DNA of 64,000 nt from Fuerstiella sp. (GTDB lineage Bacteria; Planctomycetota; Planctomycetia; Planctomycetales; Planctomycetaceae): contig JAQWOH010000062.1 in assembly GCA_029245955.1 (NCBI GenBank), forward strand, positions 29,021 through 93,020, in the 5' to 3' direction. The first letter of the stretch is position 1. Each line of letters starts with the position of its first letter. The notes beneath the pieces were generated by a model. It was given only the letters and a program-made list of their open reading frames with translations, was not told the origin of the DNA and searched no databases. Positions 53,403 to 61,354 of this stretch are shown here, piece after piece. The position numbers were made by a program, and so were the translations under genes.

Positions 53403-54818
53403 TTGCGATATTTTACGATAAGCCTGATTTTGATATGTGGCTCTGTCACGCGAGCCGCTGACAAGCCGAATCTGTTGTTTCTGTTCGCGGACGACCAGGC
53501 ATACCACACGATCCATGCCATGGGTAACGATGAGATCCGAACTCCGAATCTGGATCGACTGTTTAAACGCGGCACTTCGTTTACTCACGCACATAATCAG
53601 GGCGGATGGAATGGCGCAATCTGTATTGCCAGTCGGACAATGCTGAACACCGGGCTTTATCTGTGGCACGCACATGCTGTTGATACGAAGTTGAAAACAG
53701 AGTGGGTGCCGCAGAAGAGGCTGTGGGCACAACAGCTGAGCTCTGCGGGGTATCAGACATTTTTTTCCGGTAAATGGCACGTCAAGGCGGATGCCGACAG
53801 CGTCTTCGAAGTCGCTCGAAACGTGCGGGGCGGCATGCCGAATCAGACGGCTGCCGGTTACAACCGACCCATATCCCGAGACGATGATGCCTGGAAACCG
53901 TGGGACAGGTCGTTCGAAGGATTCTGGAAGGGTGGAAAGCACTGGAGCGAAGTGCTGGGCGATGACGGTGTCGAATACATGAACATTGCCGCCAGGGACG
54001 AGCGACCGTTTTTTATGTACCTGGCGTTCAACGCGCCTCACGACCCGCGACAGTCACCGAAGGAATTCGTTGATATGTACCCGGCGGACAGGATCGCGGT
54101 ACCCGCCTCATTCCTGCCCGAATACCCGTATGATATTGGCAGCAACAGAATTCGGGATGAGAAGCTGGCACCGTTTCCACGGACACAATTTGCGGTCCAG
54201 GTCAATCGGCAGGAATACTATGCCATCATTACTCATATGGATCAGCAGATCGGTCGGATTCTGGATGCTCTGGAAGAAACCGGGCAGGCAGAAAATACAT
54301 GGATCATCTTTACTGCAGACCACGGGCTCGGTTGCGGTAATCATGGCCTGCTGGGCAAACAAAATATGTTCGATCACAGCATGCGTGTGCCCTTCGCCGT
54401 TGTCGGCCCGGGAGTTGAGGCCGACCGCAGGATTGGTATGCGGATTTATCTGCAGGACGCGATGGCGACAACGCTTGAACTTGCAGGGGCTACCATTCCC
54501 GATCATGTTGAATTCAACAGTCTGCTGCCGTTTCTGGAGTCAGGGTCGGAACAGGTGACCGGTACCGTCTATGGTGGATATACGGAAACGCAGCGAAGCG
54601 TCACCGTTGATCACGAGAAACTGGTGTTGTACCCGAAAATAAACGTCTCTTTGTTGTTCGACCTGAACGAAGACCCCGATGAACGGCGAGATCTTTCGAG
54701 TCGGGACGGTTCCCATGCCCGCAAGAAGGTGTTGTTTCGGGAGTTTCTGACACAGCAGAAAGTCGTAGGTGACCGCCTCAACGTCACCAATGCATTTCCG
54801 GAATTGGCGGCTCCGTAG
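53403..54818 (+). CDS. Exported sulfatase (formylglycine type, C-x-A-x-R)
   Basis: Sulfate ester hydrolase of 471 residues. The formylglycine Cys lies in NGAICIASRTMLNTGLY, with Ala instead of Pro in C-x-A-x-R, which is an accepted variant. Other blocks are LLFLFADDQAYHTIHAMG, PNLDRLFKRGTSF, FFSGKWHVK, LAFNAPHDPRQSP and IIFTADHGLGCGNHGLLGKQ. The start chosen is TTG at 53403, because GGGAG lies 6 bases before it and a good signal peptide follows (LRYFTISLILICGSVTRAA). An ATG at 53349 and one at 53241 are alternatives in the same frame. The specificity differs from the first sulfatase. Neighbours do not tell the substrate. Confidence 0.9.
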   Translation: MRYFTISLILICGSVTRAADKPNLLFLFADDQAYHTIHAMGNDEIRTPNLDRLFKRGTSFTHAHNQGGWNGAICIASRTMLNTGLYLWHAHAVDTKLKTEWVPQKRLWAQQLSSAGYQTFFSGKWHVKADADSVFEVARNVRGGMPNQTAAGYNRPISRDDDAWKPWDRSFEGFWKGGKHWSEVLGDDGVEYMNIAARDERPFFMYLAFNAPHDPRQSPKEFVDMYPADRIAVPASFLPEYPYDIGSNRIRDEKLAPFPRTQFAVQVNRQEYYAIITHMDQQIGRILDALEETGQAENTWIIFTADHGLGCGNHGLLGKQNMFDHSMRVPFAVVGPGVEADRRIGMRIYLQDAMATTLELAGATIPDHVEFNSLLPFLESGSEQVTGTVYGGYTETQRSVTVDHEKLVLYPKINVSLLFDLNEDPDERRDLSSRDGSHARKKVLFREFLTQQKVVGDRLNVTNAFPELAAP

Positions 54819-54868
54819 GTTACGCAGTGGCGAACGGCGACAGCTCCGATACCAGCCGCCGGTTGTGC

Positions 54869-55627
54869 TCAGAAGGAATCGGGCTGTACCCAGTTCGGAA
54901 CGGCATCGTCCGGAACGTACTCTGCCAGCAATTCATGAGGTGCAAAGCGGTTCTTATAACTCATTGATCCGCACTCTCTGATGTAATAGCCCATGTACAG
55001 CAGGCGGTGACCTGTCCGCTGTCCCTGCTCAATTTCACGTATCACAGACATCGTGCCGGGCGACTGAGCACGAATTGAAGGGGAGTGAATGAAGTAGATG
55101 CTGGACATGACCGAGCCGGTCATGTCCACAATTCCGAGGGCCACCAGCTTACCCTGCAGCCGATACTGAAACTCATAGGCAAAGGGGAAGTTTCCGTCGA
55201 CAAATGATTCGTGATAGTCGTCCGCAGTGATTTCTCGCATGGGCCACTGACGCCGATGATGCATGTCACGATGATACTCGTTGTACAGTGCCAGGTGTTC
55301 TTCTGTTACCGTGGTCGGGCCCACCGTAAGATCAATTGCCGCATTTTTTCTGCTGACGCGTCGCTGGCTTTTTGTCGCTTTAAATTCGGCGATATCAACC
55401 CGTAGGCTTCTGCATTGAACGCAACCGCTGCATTGTGGCCGAAACAGCGTCCTGCCAAAACGCCGCCAGCCGCGCGACAGCAGTTCCTCGTACCTGGTCG
55501 ACGTGAGTGACAGGGCAATTCGGAAAATCATCTGCGAACTGCGATTTGGCAGATAGGAACATGCGGACTCCGAGCCGATAATCTCAATTTCATCGGTAGC
55601 TGGTCTGGATGAATGTTCTTCTGTCAT
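54869..55627 (-). CDS. bpt: Aspartate/glutamate leucyltransferase (Bpt type)
   Basis: Adds leucine from Leu-tRNA to N-terminal Asp or Glu of proteins, marking them for ClpS/ClpAP. Family hallmarks are CSYLPNRSSQMIFRIALSLTSTRYEELLSRGWRRFGRTLFRPQCSGCVQCRSLRVDI, with paired Cys, and YNEYHRDMHHRRQWPM, ALGIVDMTGSVMSSIYFIHSP, YMGYYIRECGSMSYKNRFAP. At 252 residues it is of normal length. ATG at 55627 or GTG at 55633 may be the start. It converges with the sulfatase gene. No clpS or aat gene is next to it. Confidence 0.93.
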   Translation of the reverse strand: MTEEHSSRPATDEIEIIGSESACSYLPNRSSQMIFRIALSLTSTRYEELLSRGWRRFGRTLFRPQCSGCVQCRSLRVDIAEFKATKSQRRVSRKNAAIDLTVGPTTVTEEHLALYNEYHRDMHHRRQWPMREITADDYHESFVDGNFPFAYEFQYRLQGKLVALGIVDMTGSVMSSIYFIHSPSIRAQSPGTMSVIREIEQGQRTGHRLLYMGYYIRECGSMSYKNRFAPHELLAEYVPDDAVPNWVQPDSF

Positions 55628-55880
55628 AGACACGATCGACTGAAGCCGATTTCTTTGACCTTAACGTGGTATGCGGCCACACTCGTCAGCTCAACATAAA
55701 TTCGCTTGCACGGCAAACACACTTACACACAATTCTACGACCGAAAACAGGGCACAAGTAGTCACTGGTGTCGATTTGTGCGGTATCCGGAATCTGACAG
55801 GATCCAATGGCCCGTGATATAGGAAAATCGCGTATCATCTGCACTGTTGTAACCCCATCACGAAAATTCGACTGCAGTCA

Positions 55881-57281
55881 ATGGATCACCCTGAAGAAAA
55901 TTCACTCGACAAGAACGCTTCCGCCGAGTTGCCTGCAGAAGGCCCCGTCAGCCCGTTGACGGCACGCGAAAAAGTACGGCAGTTTCCGACCGGACCAGGT
56001 GTCTATCTGATGAAGGACAAGCAGGCGAGGGTGATCTACGTCGGCAAAGCCATCAATCTTCGCAGTCGGGCAGGAAGTTACTTCACAAAAGCTGCGGAGG
56101 TCGATCGACGTACAGCTGAGCTGACGACCGAGATTGTCGACATCGACTACATCGAAACTGACAGTGAAGTTGACGCGCTGCTGATGGAATCTCGGCTGAT
56201 TAAAGACATTCAGCCGAGATTCAATAACCTGTTGAAGGACGACAAGACGTTTCCATACCTGCAAATTTCAACTCGGGAAGATTTCCCCCGCATCGAATTC
56301 ACTCGTCAGCCACGATCGAAGGGCGTGCGACTGTACGGACCGTTTGCGAATGCCGGTCAGCTTCGTGGCACTATCGCTGTGCTGCAGAAAATTTTTCGAT
56401 TTCGGACCTGTAGCCTGGACATCGAAGAGAACGACGAACGCTGGAGATGGTTTCGGCCATGCCTGCTCGCCAGCATTAATCAATGCACAGCACCGTGCAA
56501 TCTGCGTATCAGTAAGGAAGACTACAAAGAAGACATCCGGCGACTTCGACTGTTTCTGGATGGCGGGAAGGATCGGCTTTTCAAAGATCTGGAAAAGCAG
56601 ATGCAACTTGCTTCCAGGGAGCAGCGTTTTGAACGTGCTGCTCGTCTTCGTGATGACATTGCGGCCCTTAAGACCCTGAATCTGCGCGGCGATCTGGAGC
56701 AGCATGCTCAGCCGGAGGTTTTTTACATCGACCCCCGGAAGGGGCTGGCCGGATTGAAAAAGATTTTGAGTCTCAGCGATGTTCCCCGACGCATCGAAGG
56801 TATCGATATTGCTCATCTGCAGGGGGGAGAAACGGTTGCCAGTCTGGTGCAGTTCATAGACGGTCTGCCCTTTAAGCACGGCTACAAACGGTACAGGATC
56901 AAGTCCGTTGATGGGATCGATGATTTTGCTTCGATGCGGGAGGTTGTCACTCGTCGATTCCGGCGGTTAACTCAGGAAGGAGAGTCCTTTCCTGATCTGC
57001 TGCTGATCGACGGTGGAAAAGGACAATTGAATGCCGTGACTGAAACATTTTCTGCCCTGAACATAAAGCCACCGGCGACGATTTCGCTGGCAAAGAAAGA
57101 AGAGCAGATTTACGTGCCCGGGAAGTCAGAGCCGCATCGACTCAGTCGACACTCCTACGCACTACGATTGCTGCAGTATGTGCGTGATGAATCACATCGT
57201 TTTGCTCAGCACTACCATCACATGCTGCGAAAGAAGGCAACGTTTGATTCCTCCGGAAAAGGCGGACGTGGCCGGCGGTAA
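55881..57281 (+). CDS. uvrC: Short UvrC (excinuclease subunit C) lacking the C-terminal (HhH)2 domain
   Basis: Nucleotide excision repair incision subunit, which cuts both sides of a lesion with UvrB. GIY-YIG nuclease at about 38-115 (PGVYLMKDKQARVIYVGKA, Tyr and Arg in place). UvrB-binding UVR motif at about 235-268 (RFERAARLRDDIAALKTL). The RNaseH-like nuclease starts at GIDIAHLQGGE (Asp309) and includes LLIDGGKGQ (Asp377) and RDESHRFAQHYH (His439). The protein ends 27 residues later, at 466, while the E. coli protein has about 610. The usual linker between UVR and Asp309 is also about 120 residues shorter. No frameshift explains it, as the next gene begins 41 bases on. The start ATG 55881 has no clear ribosome site. 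Confidence 0.92.
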   Translation: MDHPEENSLDKNASAELPAEGPVSPLTAREKVRQFPTGPGVYLMKDKQARVIYVGKAINLRSRAGSYFTKAAEVDRRTAELTTEIVDIDYIETDSEVDALLMESRLIKDIQPRFNNLLKDDKTFPYLQISTREDFPRIEFTRQPRSKGVRLYGPFANAGQLRGTIAVLQKIFRFRTCSLDIEENDERWRWFRPCLLASINQCTAPCNLRISKEDYKEDIRRLRLFLDGGKDRLFKDLEKQMQLASREQRFERAARLRDDIAALKTLNLRGDLEQHAQPEVFYIDPRKGLAGLKKILSLSDVPRRIEGIDIAHLQGGETVASLVQFIDGLPFKHGYKRYRIKSVDGIDDFASMREVVTRRFRRLTQEGESFPDLLLIDGGKGQLNAVTETFSALNIKPPATISLAKKEEQIYVPGKSEPHRLSRHSYALRLLQYVRDESHRFAQHYHHMLRKKATFDSSGKGGRGRR

Positions 57282-57322
57282 CTCGTTCGCGGTCGTCGCT
57301 CTGTCCTGGTCGTACGCCACGA

Positions 57323-57865
57323 ATGACAGCTTCAAATCAATTCTCAGATGCCGCCCCACACGATCATCCGGCGTGCCTTTCCATCGATCGGCTGCTCAGC
57401 GAGTGCAGCATTCGTCGCACTCGCGCGAGCGGTCCCGGAGGGCAGCATCGCAACAAGGTGGAGACAGCGGTTCAGATCACTCACGAACCAACCGGGGTCG
57501 TCGCTTCCGCTGCGGAACGCCGCAGTCAGGAACAGAATCGAAATGTTGCGGCAAAACGTCTGAGACTGACTCTTGCCGTACAGCATCGGACGGTCGTATC
57601 TGACGTTGTGGTGCCATCGACTTTGTGGGTCTCCAGATGTGTGGCGTCAAGAATTCAATGTAATGACAACCACGCGGACTTTGCATCAATGATCGCCGAG
57701 GCGCTGAACGCAGTACATGCCAAGTCGTATGATGTTCGCAGAGCCGCAGCAGCGCTCGGGTGCTCAACCACTCAGTTGGTTCGGTTTCTGGCCCGGACTC
57801 CTGGAGCATTGGAGTCAGTGAACCGTGAACGACATGAGCGAGGTTTGAGCAGACTGCGCGGGTAA
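57323..57865 (+). CDS. Peptide chain release factor-like protein with GGQ motif
   Basis: The protein of 180 residues has the RF catalytic domain: LSECSIRRTRASGPGGQHRNKVETAVQITHEPTGV, with the invariant GGQ, then SQEQNRNVAAKRLRLTLA. It lacks the codon-recognition domains of RF1/RF2. After the GGQ domain, a helical C-terminal segment (about 115-180; FASMIAEALNAVHAKSYDVRRAAAALGCSTTQLVRFLARTPGALESVNRERHERGLSRLRG) differs from the basic tail of ArfB/YaeJ. It may rescue stalled ribosomes or act on other peptidyl-tRNA complexes. It is 41 bases after uvrC, same strand, so the two may be co-transcribed. Confidence 0.88.
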   Translation: MTASNQFSDAAPHDHPACLSIDRLLSECSIRRTRASGPGGQHRNKVETAVQITHEPTGVVASAAERRSQEQNRNVAAKRLRLTLAVQHRTVVSDVVVPSTLWVSRCVASRIQCNDNHADFASMIAEALNAVHAKSYDVRRAAAALGCSTTQLVRFLARTPGALESVNRERHERGLSRLRG

Positions 57866-58652
57866 TCAATAAATTTTGCGCCGCAGAGGAAAACGACCCG
57901 CGCTTCAGGAAAGGCAGCCGGCGTCGCCTGTCCATTGTCGTTACATGTGAAGCCGGCACTTAGTCGTTTGACTGTTTGACAGAATGTGACGGTTTCCGTG
58001 ATCTGTCTGCGGCGATACGCCGTTTCAGTCGGCTGTGACGAAGGCACAAAACATCGGTTACGGACAGGCATCTGAATGACTTTGCCGCCGCCGCACAGGA
58101 CAGCCATCTGCTTTGAGATTGAAGATCACAGCACAGAGAAGATGGTTTCCTCAGGACCGGATAAATTGTCTTCACACAAAGCAGAAGAAACATGTCGATA
58201 AAAATGGGGGTCAAGCGAATGTACATGAATGCTCTTGCAGACTGTCCCTCGTCACGTCCGGGGTCTACTTGTTGATTTCGGATTGCTGTGTTCAGACGGA
58301 CGGGCAGAATCAGGTTTCAGCGTTTTGTATCTGACAATAGGACGCTGCACGACATTGCGCAATACGAAATTCATTTCCCAATATACTGGTTTCCCCGCAG
58401 GTTTTGGCGCGGCCACGCGACACGTATCGGTTACGTCGCAAATAGCCCACCACCGAGTTTCGGAACCCTTTCTGCTGTTGGCGGTTCCGTTCCACCACTG
58501 ATCTTCTCCGGACAGGCTTGATTTGTTTCAACGGATTCGAATCAGAGGAGCTGTATGCGCATCCGAAAATCCTGGCCGCGTAACTGTGAACGTAAAGCGA
58601 GTAATGAACCTCGTTCCATTTGTTTCGATACTCTTGTACAGGAGTTGGCAAC
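57866..58652. other. Long spacer without supported gene
   Basis: These 787 bases separate the GGQ gene from the surface protein gene. Open frames on both strands lack family features; the minus-strand ones are Arg/Ser-rich and look like chance. The 3' end includes AGGAG at about 58639, the ribosome site of the surface protein. I see no strong terminator, tRNA or repeat. Confidence 0.5.
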
Positions 58653-60905
58653 GTGAAGAAACACCCCATCTTCGGCTGCATTGACACATTCGGTCTGCGA
58701 TATTTGCGGAAACGGTTGCCAAGTTGCAGGCGGCGCAGACAACGACAGGCTCTGCCGCTCGAAGTACTCGAGCACCGTTGCCTCCTTAGCGGTGTGGGGA
58801 TGAACACCGATGCCGGCACTCTCTCAGGGCAGAAATGGCATGACCTGAACGCTGATGGAGTCAAGGATCTGAATGAACCGGGGCTGGACGGCTGGAGAAT
58901 TCAACTGCTCGACAATACCGGTGCGGTTGTTAAAGAAGTAGTCACAGAAAGCATTGATGCCAACAACGACGGTCACATCGACCCCTTCACCGAAAGCGGA
59001 CGGTATTCTATTCTGGCAGGCAGCGGCACATGGAGCGTCAGTGAGGTGCCACAGAGAGGCTGGCAGCAAACTACGGCGCCGTCCGATTCACAGTCGGCGT
59101 TGCTGTACAGCCTTGACCAGCAGTTGCACCTGAAGTTCACAGGGAAGTATTTTGAAAATTGGGGCGGTGACGGTGAAAAATGGATGCTGAGCCCGGGAGG
59201 CTGGCACTACGTTACACCTGACGGCGCTCTGTTCCGATGGGACGGAGAAAGCCGTGCGCCTTTGCTGGGACAGTTCGTCGCCCGGACCAGCCCGCTTGTT
59301 CACGAAGTTCCCGGATTGCTGCATGACGCAACGGAGCCGGAGCTCATGACCATGACTCTTGACGACGAAGAGGCCGTGCACGGTCTGGATTTCGGAAATG
59401 TGCCGACCGGCAGTATTGAGGGGCGGAGTTGGAACGACATTAATGCGGACCGCCTAGGGACTCCGAATGAGCCGGGAATGAATGGCTGGACAGTTCAACT
59501 GGAAGACAAAACCGGCAACATTGTTGCGACAACCGTGACATCGGACACTGATCGAAACGCCGATGGTCAGATCGACCCCCTGACGGAAACCGGCTGGTAT
59601 TCGTTTGAGCGACTTGTGCCGGGCGACTATCGCGTACGTCAGATATCCAAACCACACTGGACGCTTCTGGAATCAACAGGTCCGTTCGCTCAGCAGGCCT
59701 TCGAGCTCGATCAGGAACTTGATTTCCGTTCCTCGGTCAGTTCCTTCTTCAACTGGGGCGGCCTGCAGGAAAAGTGGTTCTGGAGTCGTCGGCAATCGTG
59801 GCATTACATTACCCCTGACGGCGGTCTGTACAGATGGGACAGGGATTTGACGCGGTCTCTTTCAGGGACCCTCATTGCACAGCTGGAACCCGGATACTGG
59901 CTGCGGCCGGCGCTCATCTACAATGCCCGGAATCCGGACCCGTTCGGGTTTTCGATAGCAGGCCAGAAGCAGAAGGCCGTCGACTTCGGAAACGTACTTG
60001 GTCGGGATGGAACCGGAATTGGTAATCTGAATCTCACCATTCGCGATACGACGATTTTGGTTTCCGGAAACGAACAGGCAAATTCGCTGGTCGTTTATGC
60101 GGACGCACAGCAGCACGTGATTATCCAGGGAAGCGGGAGCACTACGATCAATGGTTCAGCCGTCCCGATCTATCTGTTTCCGCATACGGCGGGATTCCCC
60201 GTGAACCTGTCCATCTCGCTGCGTGGAGGACTGGATCAGGTTACGGTATTCGATGCATCTCTGAATGCTTCATTACATTTGGAACTCGGCACAGGTGACG
60301 ATGTCTTGCTGATGTCAGACAGCAAGGTTGCCGGCGATTTGTCCATCACCAGTCCACGGGGAGACATACAGCTTCGTTTGCATGACAGCATGATTACGGG
60401 AAACGTTGCAGTCTTCACATCCGGTGACAGTGTTAACCTGACCAGTCTTCAGAATGTCTCAGTCGGGCGAGACCTTTCGGTGGCTCACTCGGGCGGCGCC
60501 GACACGGTGTTTCTTCAGGAAGTGACGGTCGGCAACGCGACATACGTGGACACCGGCAGGGGCGGAGATTCGATCGTCGTGCATCGCAGCCTGTTCTCTG
60601 GCGATGTGGCGATACTGACTCGAAATGGACATGACCTGATTGCCCTGCTGAATACGGATTTCAGGAATTCAGTGCATGTGTATGCCGGAAACAACGACGA
60701 CGTTGTTGGAAACACGTGGGGCAATGAATTCGCGTTTGACACAGGGTTCCATGCCGGCCCGGGAGATGACACCTATGCCGACGACGGGACGGCCACCCAT
60801 GGACGGATTGGTGCGATTAACAGCTTTGAGATGGAAGACGATTCCACTCTTGCCGGCCTGATCGACATCGCTCTCAGCGAATTTGACAATCTGCTGCTGA
60901 ATTAG
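58653..60905 (+). CDS. Secreted surface protein with two SdrD_B/dockerin-like repeats and a beta-helix C-terminal half
   Basis: The protein of 750 residues has GTG at 58653 and AGGAG 8 bases before it. The N terminus is very basic and followed by LEVLEHRCLLSG, the planctomycete exported-protein motif (LExRxLLS type). Two tandem copies of a module of about 190 residues follow (about 55-245 and 250-445). Each has an EF-hand-like stretch (SGQKWHDLNADGVKDLNEPG; SWNDINADRLGTPNEPG), a second Asp-rich site (NNDGHIDPFTESG; NADGQIDPLTETG) and NWGG-x-x-EKW ... WHYxTPDGxLxRWD. The last 250 residues form strand-turn repeats of beta-helix type (GDSVNLTSLQNVSVGRDLSVAHSGGAD; DTGRGGDSIVVHRSL; NNDDVVGNTWGNEF). 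Likely at the cell surface or released, calcium-binding. Confidence 0.85.
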   Translation: MKKHPIFGCIDTFGLRYLRKRLPSCRRRRQRQALPLEVLEHRCLLSGVGMNTDAGTLSGQKWHDLNADGVKDLNEPGLDGWRIQLLDNTGAVVKEVVTESIDANNDGHIDPFTESGRYSILAGSGTWSVSEVPQRGWQQTTAPSDSQSALLYSLDQQLHLKFTGKYFENWGGDGEKWMLSPGGWHYVTPDGALFRWDGESRAPLLGQFVARTSPLVHEVPGLLHDATEPELMTMTLDDEEAVHGLDFGNVPTGSIEGRSWNDINADRLGTPNEPGMNGWTVQLEDKTGNIVATTVTSDTDRNADGQIDPLTETGWYSFERLVPGDYRVRQISKPHWTLLESTGPFAQQAFELDQELDFRSSVSSFFNWGGLQEKWFWSRRQSWHYITPDGGLYRWDRDLTRSLSGTLIAQLEPGYWLRPALIYNARNPDPFGFSIAGQKQKAVDFGNVLGRDGTGIGNLNLTIRDTTILVSGNEQANSLVVYADAQQHVIIQGSGSTTINGSAVPIYLFPHTAGFPVNLSISLRGGLDQVTVFDASLNASLHLELGTGDDVLLMSDSKVAGDLSITSPRGDIQLRLHDSMITGNVAVFTSGDSVNLTSLQNVSVGRDLSVAHSGGADTVFLQEVTVGNATYVDTGRGGDSIVVHRSLFSGDVAILTRNGHDLIALLNTDFRNSVHVYAGNNDDVVGNTWGNEFAFDTGFHAGPGDDTYADDGTATHGRIGAINSFEMEDDSTLAGLIDIALSEFDNLLLN

Positions 60906-61354
60906 AGTCACCGGTTCATTATCCGCAACAACCTGCCGGCACACGCATCAAAGCGCTATTCGTCTTTACCTTCAGACAAATAGTCGGCGGAAGACTGCCG
61001 TCAGTGTAACGCACCATCAAATCACTGCGTACACAAGCCAAACCGTAACTTGTCACACAGTGGATTCGTCTCCCAGCGTTGACGTGCACAGTCCAGGCAG
61101 ATCCTGATCCATTCGCGGCAGGCCGTAATTCGTGGAAAACCTCTGGGATTTATCGGCGGTGATGTCCTGCAGTACCGAACAACCGCTCCGTTTTGATATC
61201 TTTTGGGGCGTCGAAGTCCGTCAGGCCGATATAATCTGGCACAGCTCCCACATTTGTAGACAATTCCGATGCGTCCGGGTTCTCTCATCTTTTAGACTGA
61301 TTGTCCCCTGCCCTCAGCGTTTTACGATATGGCGGAGGCGGTCAGACGTGAGAA
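60906..61354. other. Spacer with one doubtful minus-strand frame
   Basis: These 449 bases lie between the surface protein and the membrane protein gene. A minus-strand frame at 61022-61288 has two CxxC pairs (CGSC, CLDC) and may be a small zinc-binding protein, listed separately. Apart from that I see no gene or repeat. Confidence 0.45.
61022..61288 (-). CDS. Possible small Cys-rich protein
   Basis: A frame of 88 residues contains CGSCARLYRP near the start, ICLDCARQRW near the end, and further Cys. CxxC pairs at both ends could bind zinc. There is no clear ribosome site and no recognised family, so it may be chance. Confidence 0.2.
   Translation of the reverse strand: MREPGRIGIVYKCGSCARLYRPDGLRRPKRYQNGAVVRYCRTSPPINPRGFPRITACREWIRICLDCARQRWETNPLCDKLRFGLCTQ

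Noticed and set aside
57240..57323. Frameshift as cause of the short UvrC
   Set aside because: Only 41 bases separate uvrC from the next gene, and no helix-hairpin-helix sequence appears in another frame there.
58310..58864. Minus-strand frame of 184 codons
   Set aside because: It overlaps the start of the surface protein, is Arg/Ser/Cys-rich without a pattern, and has no ribosome site.
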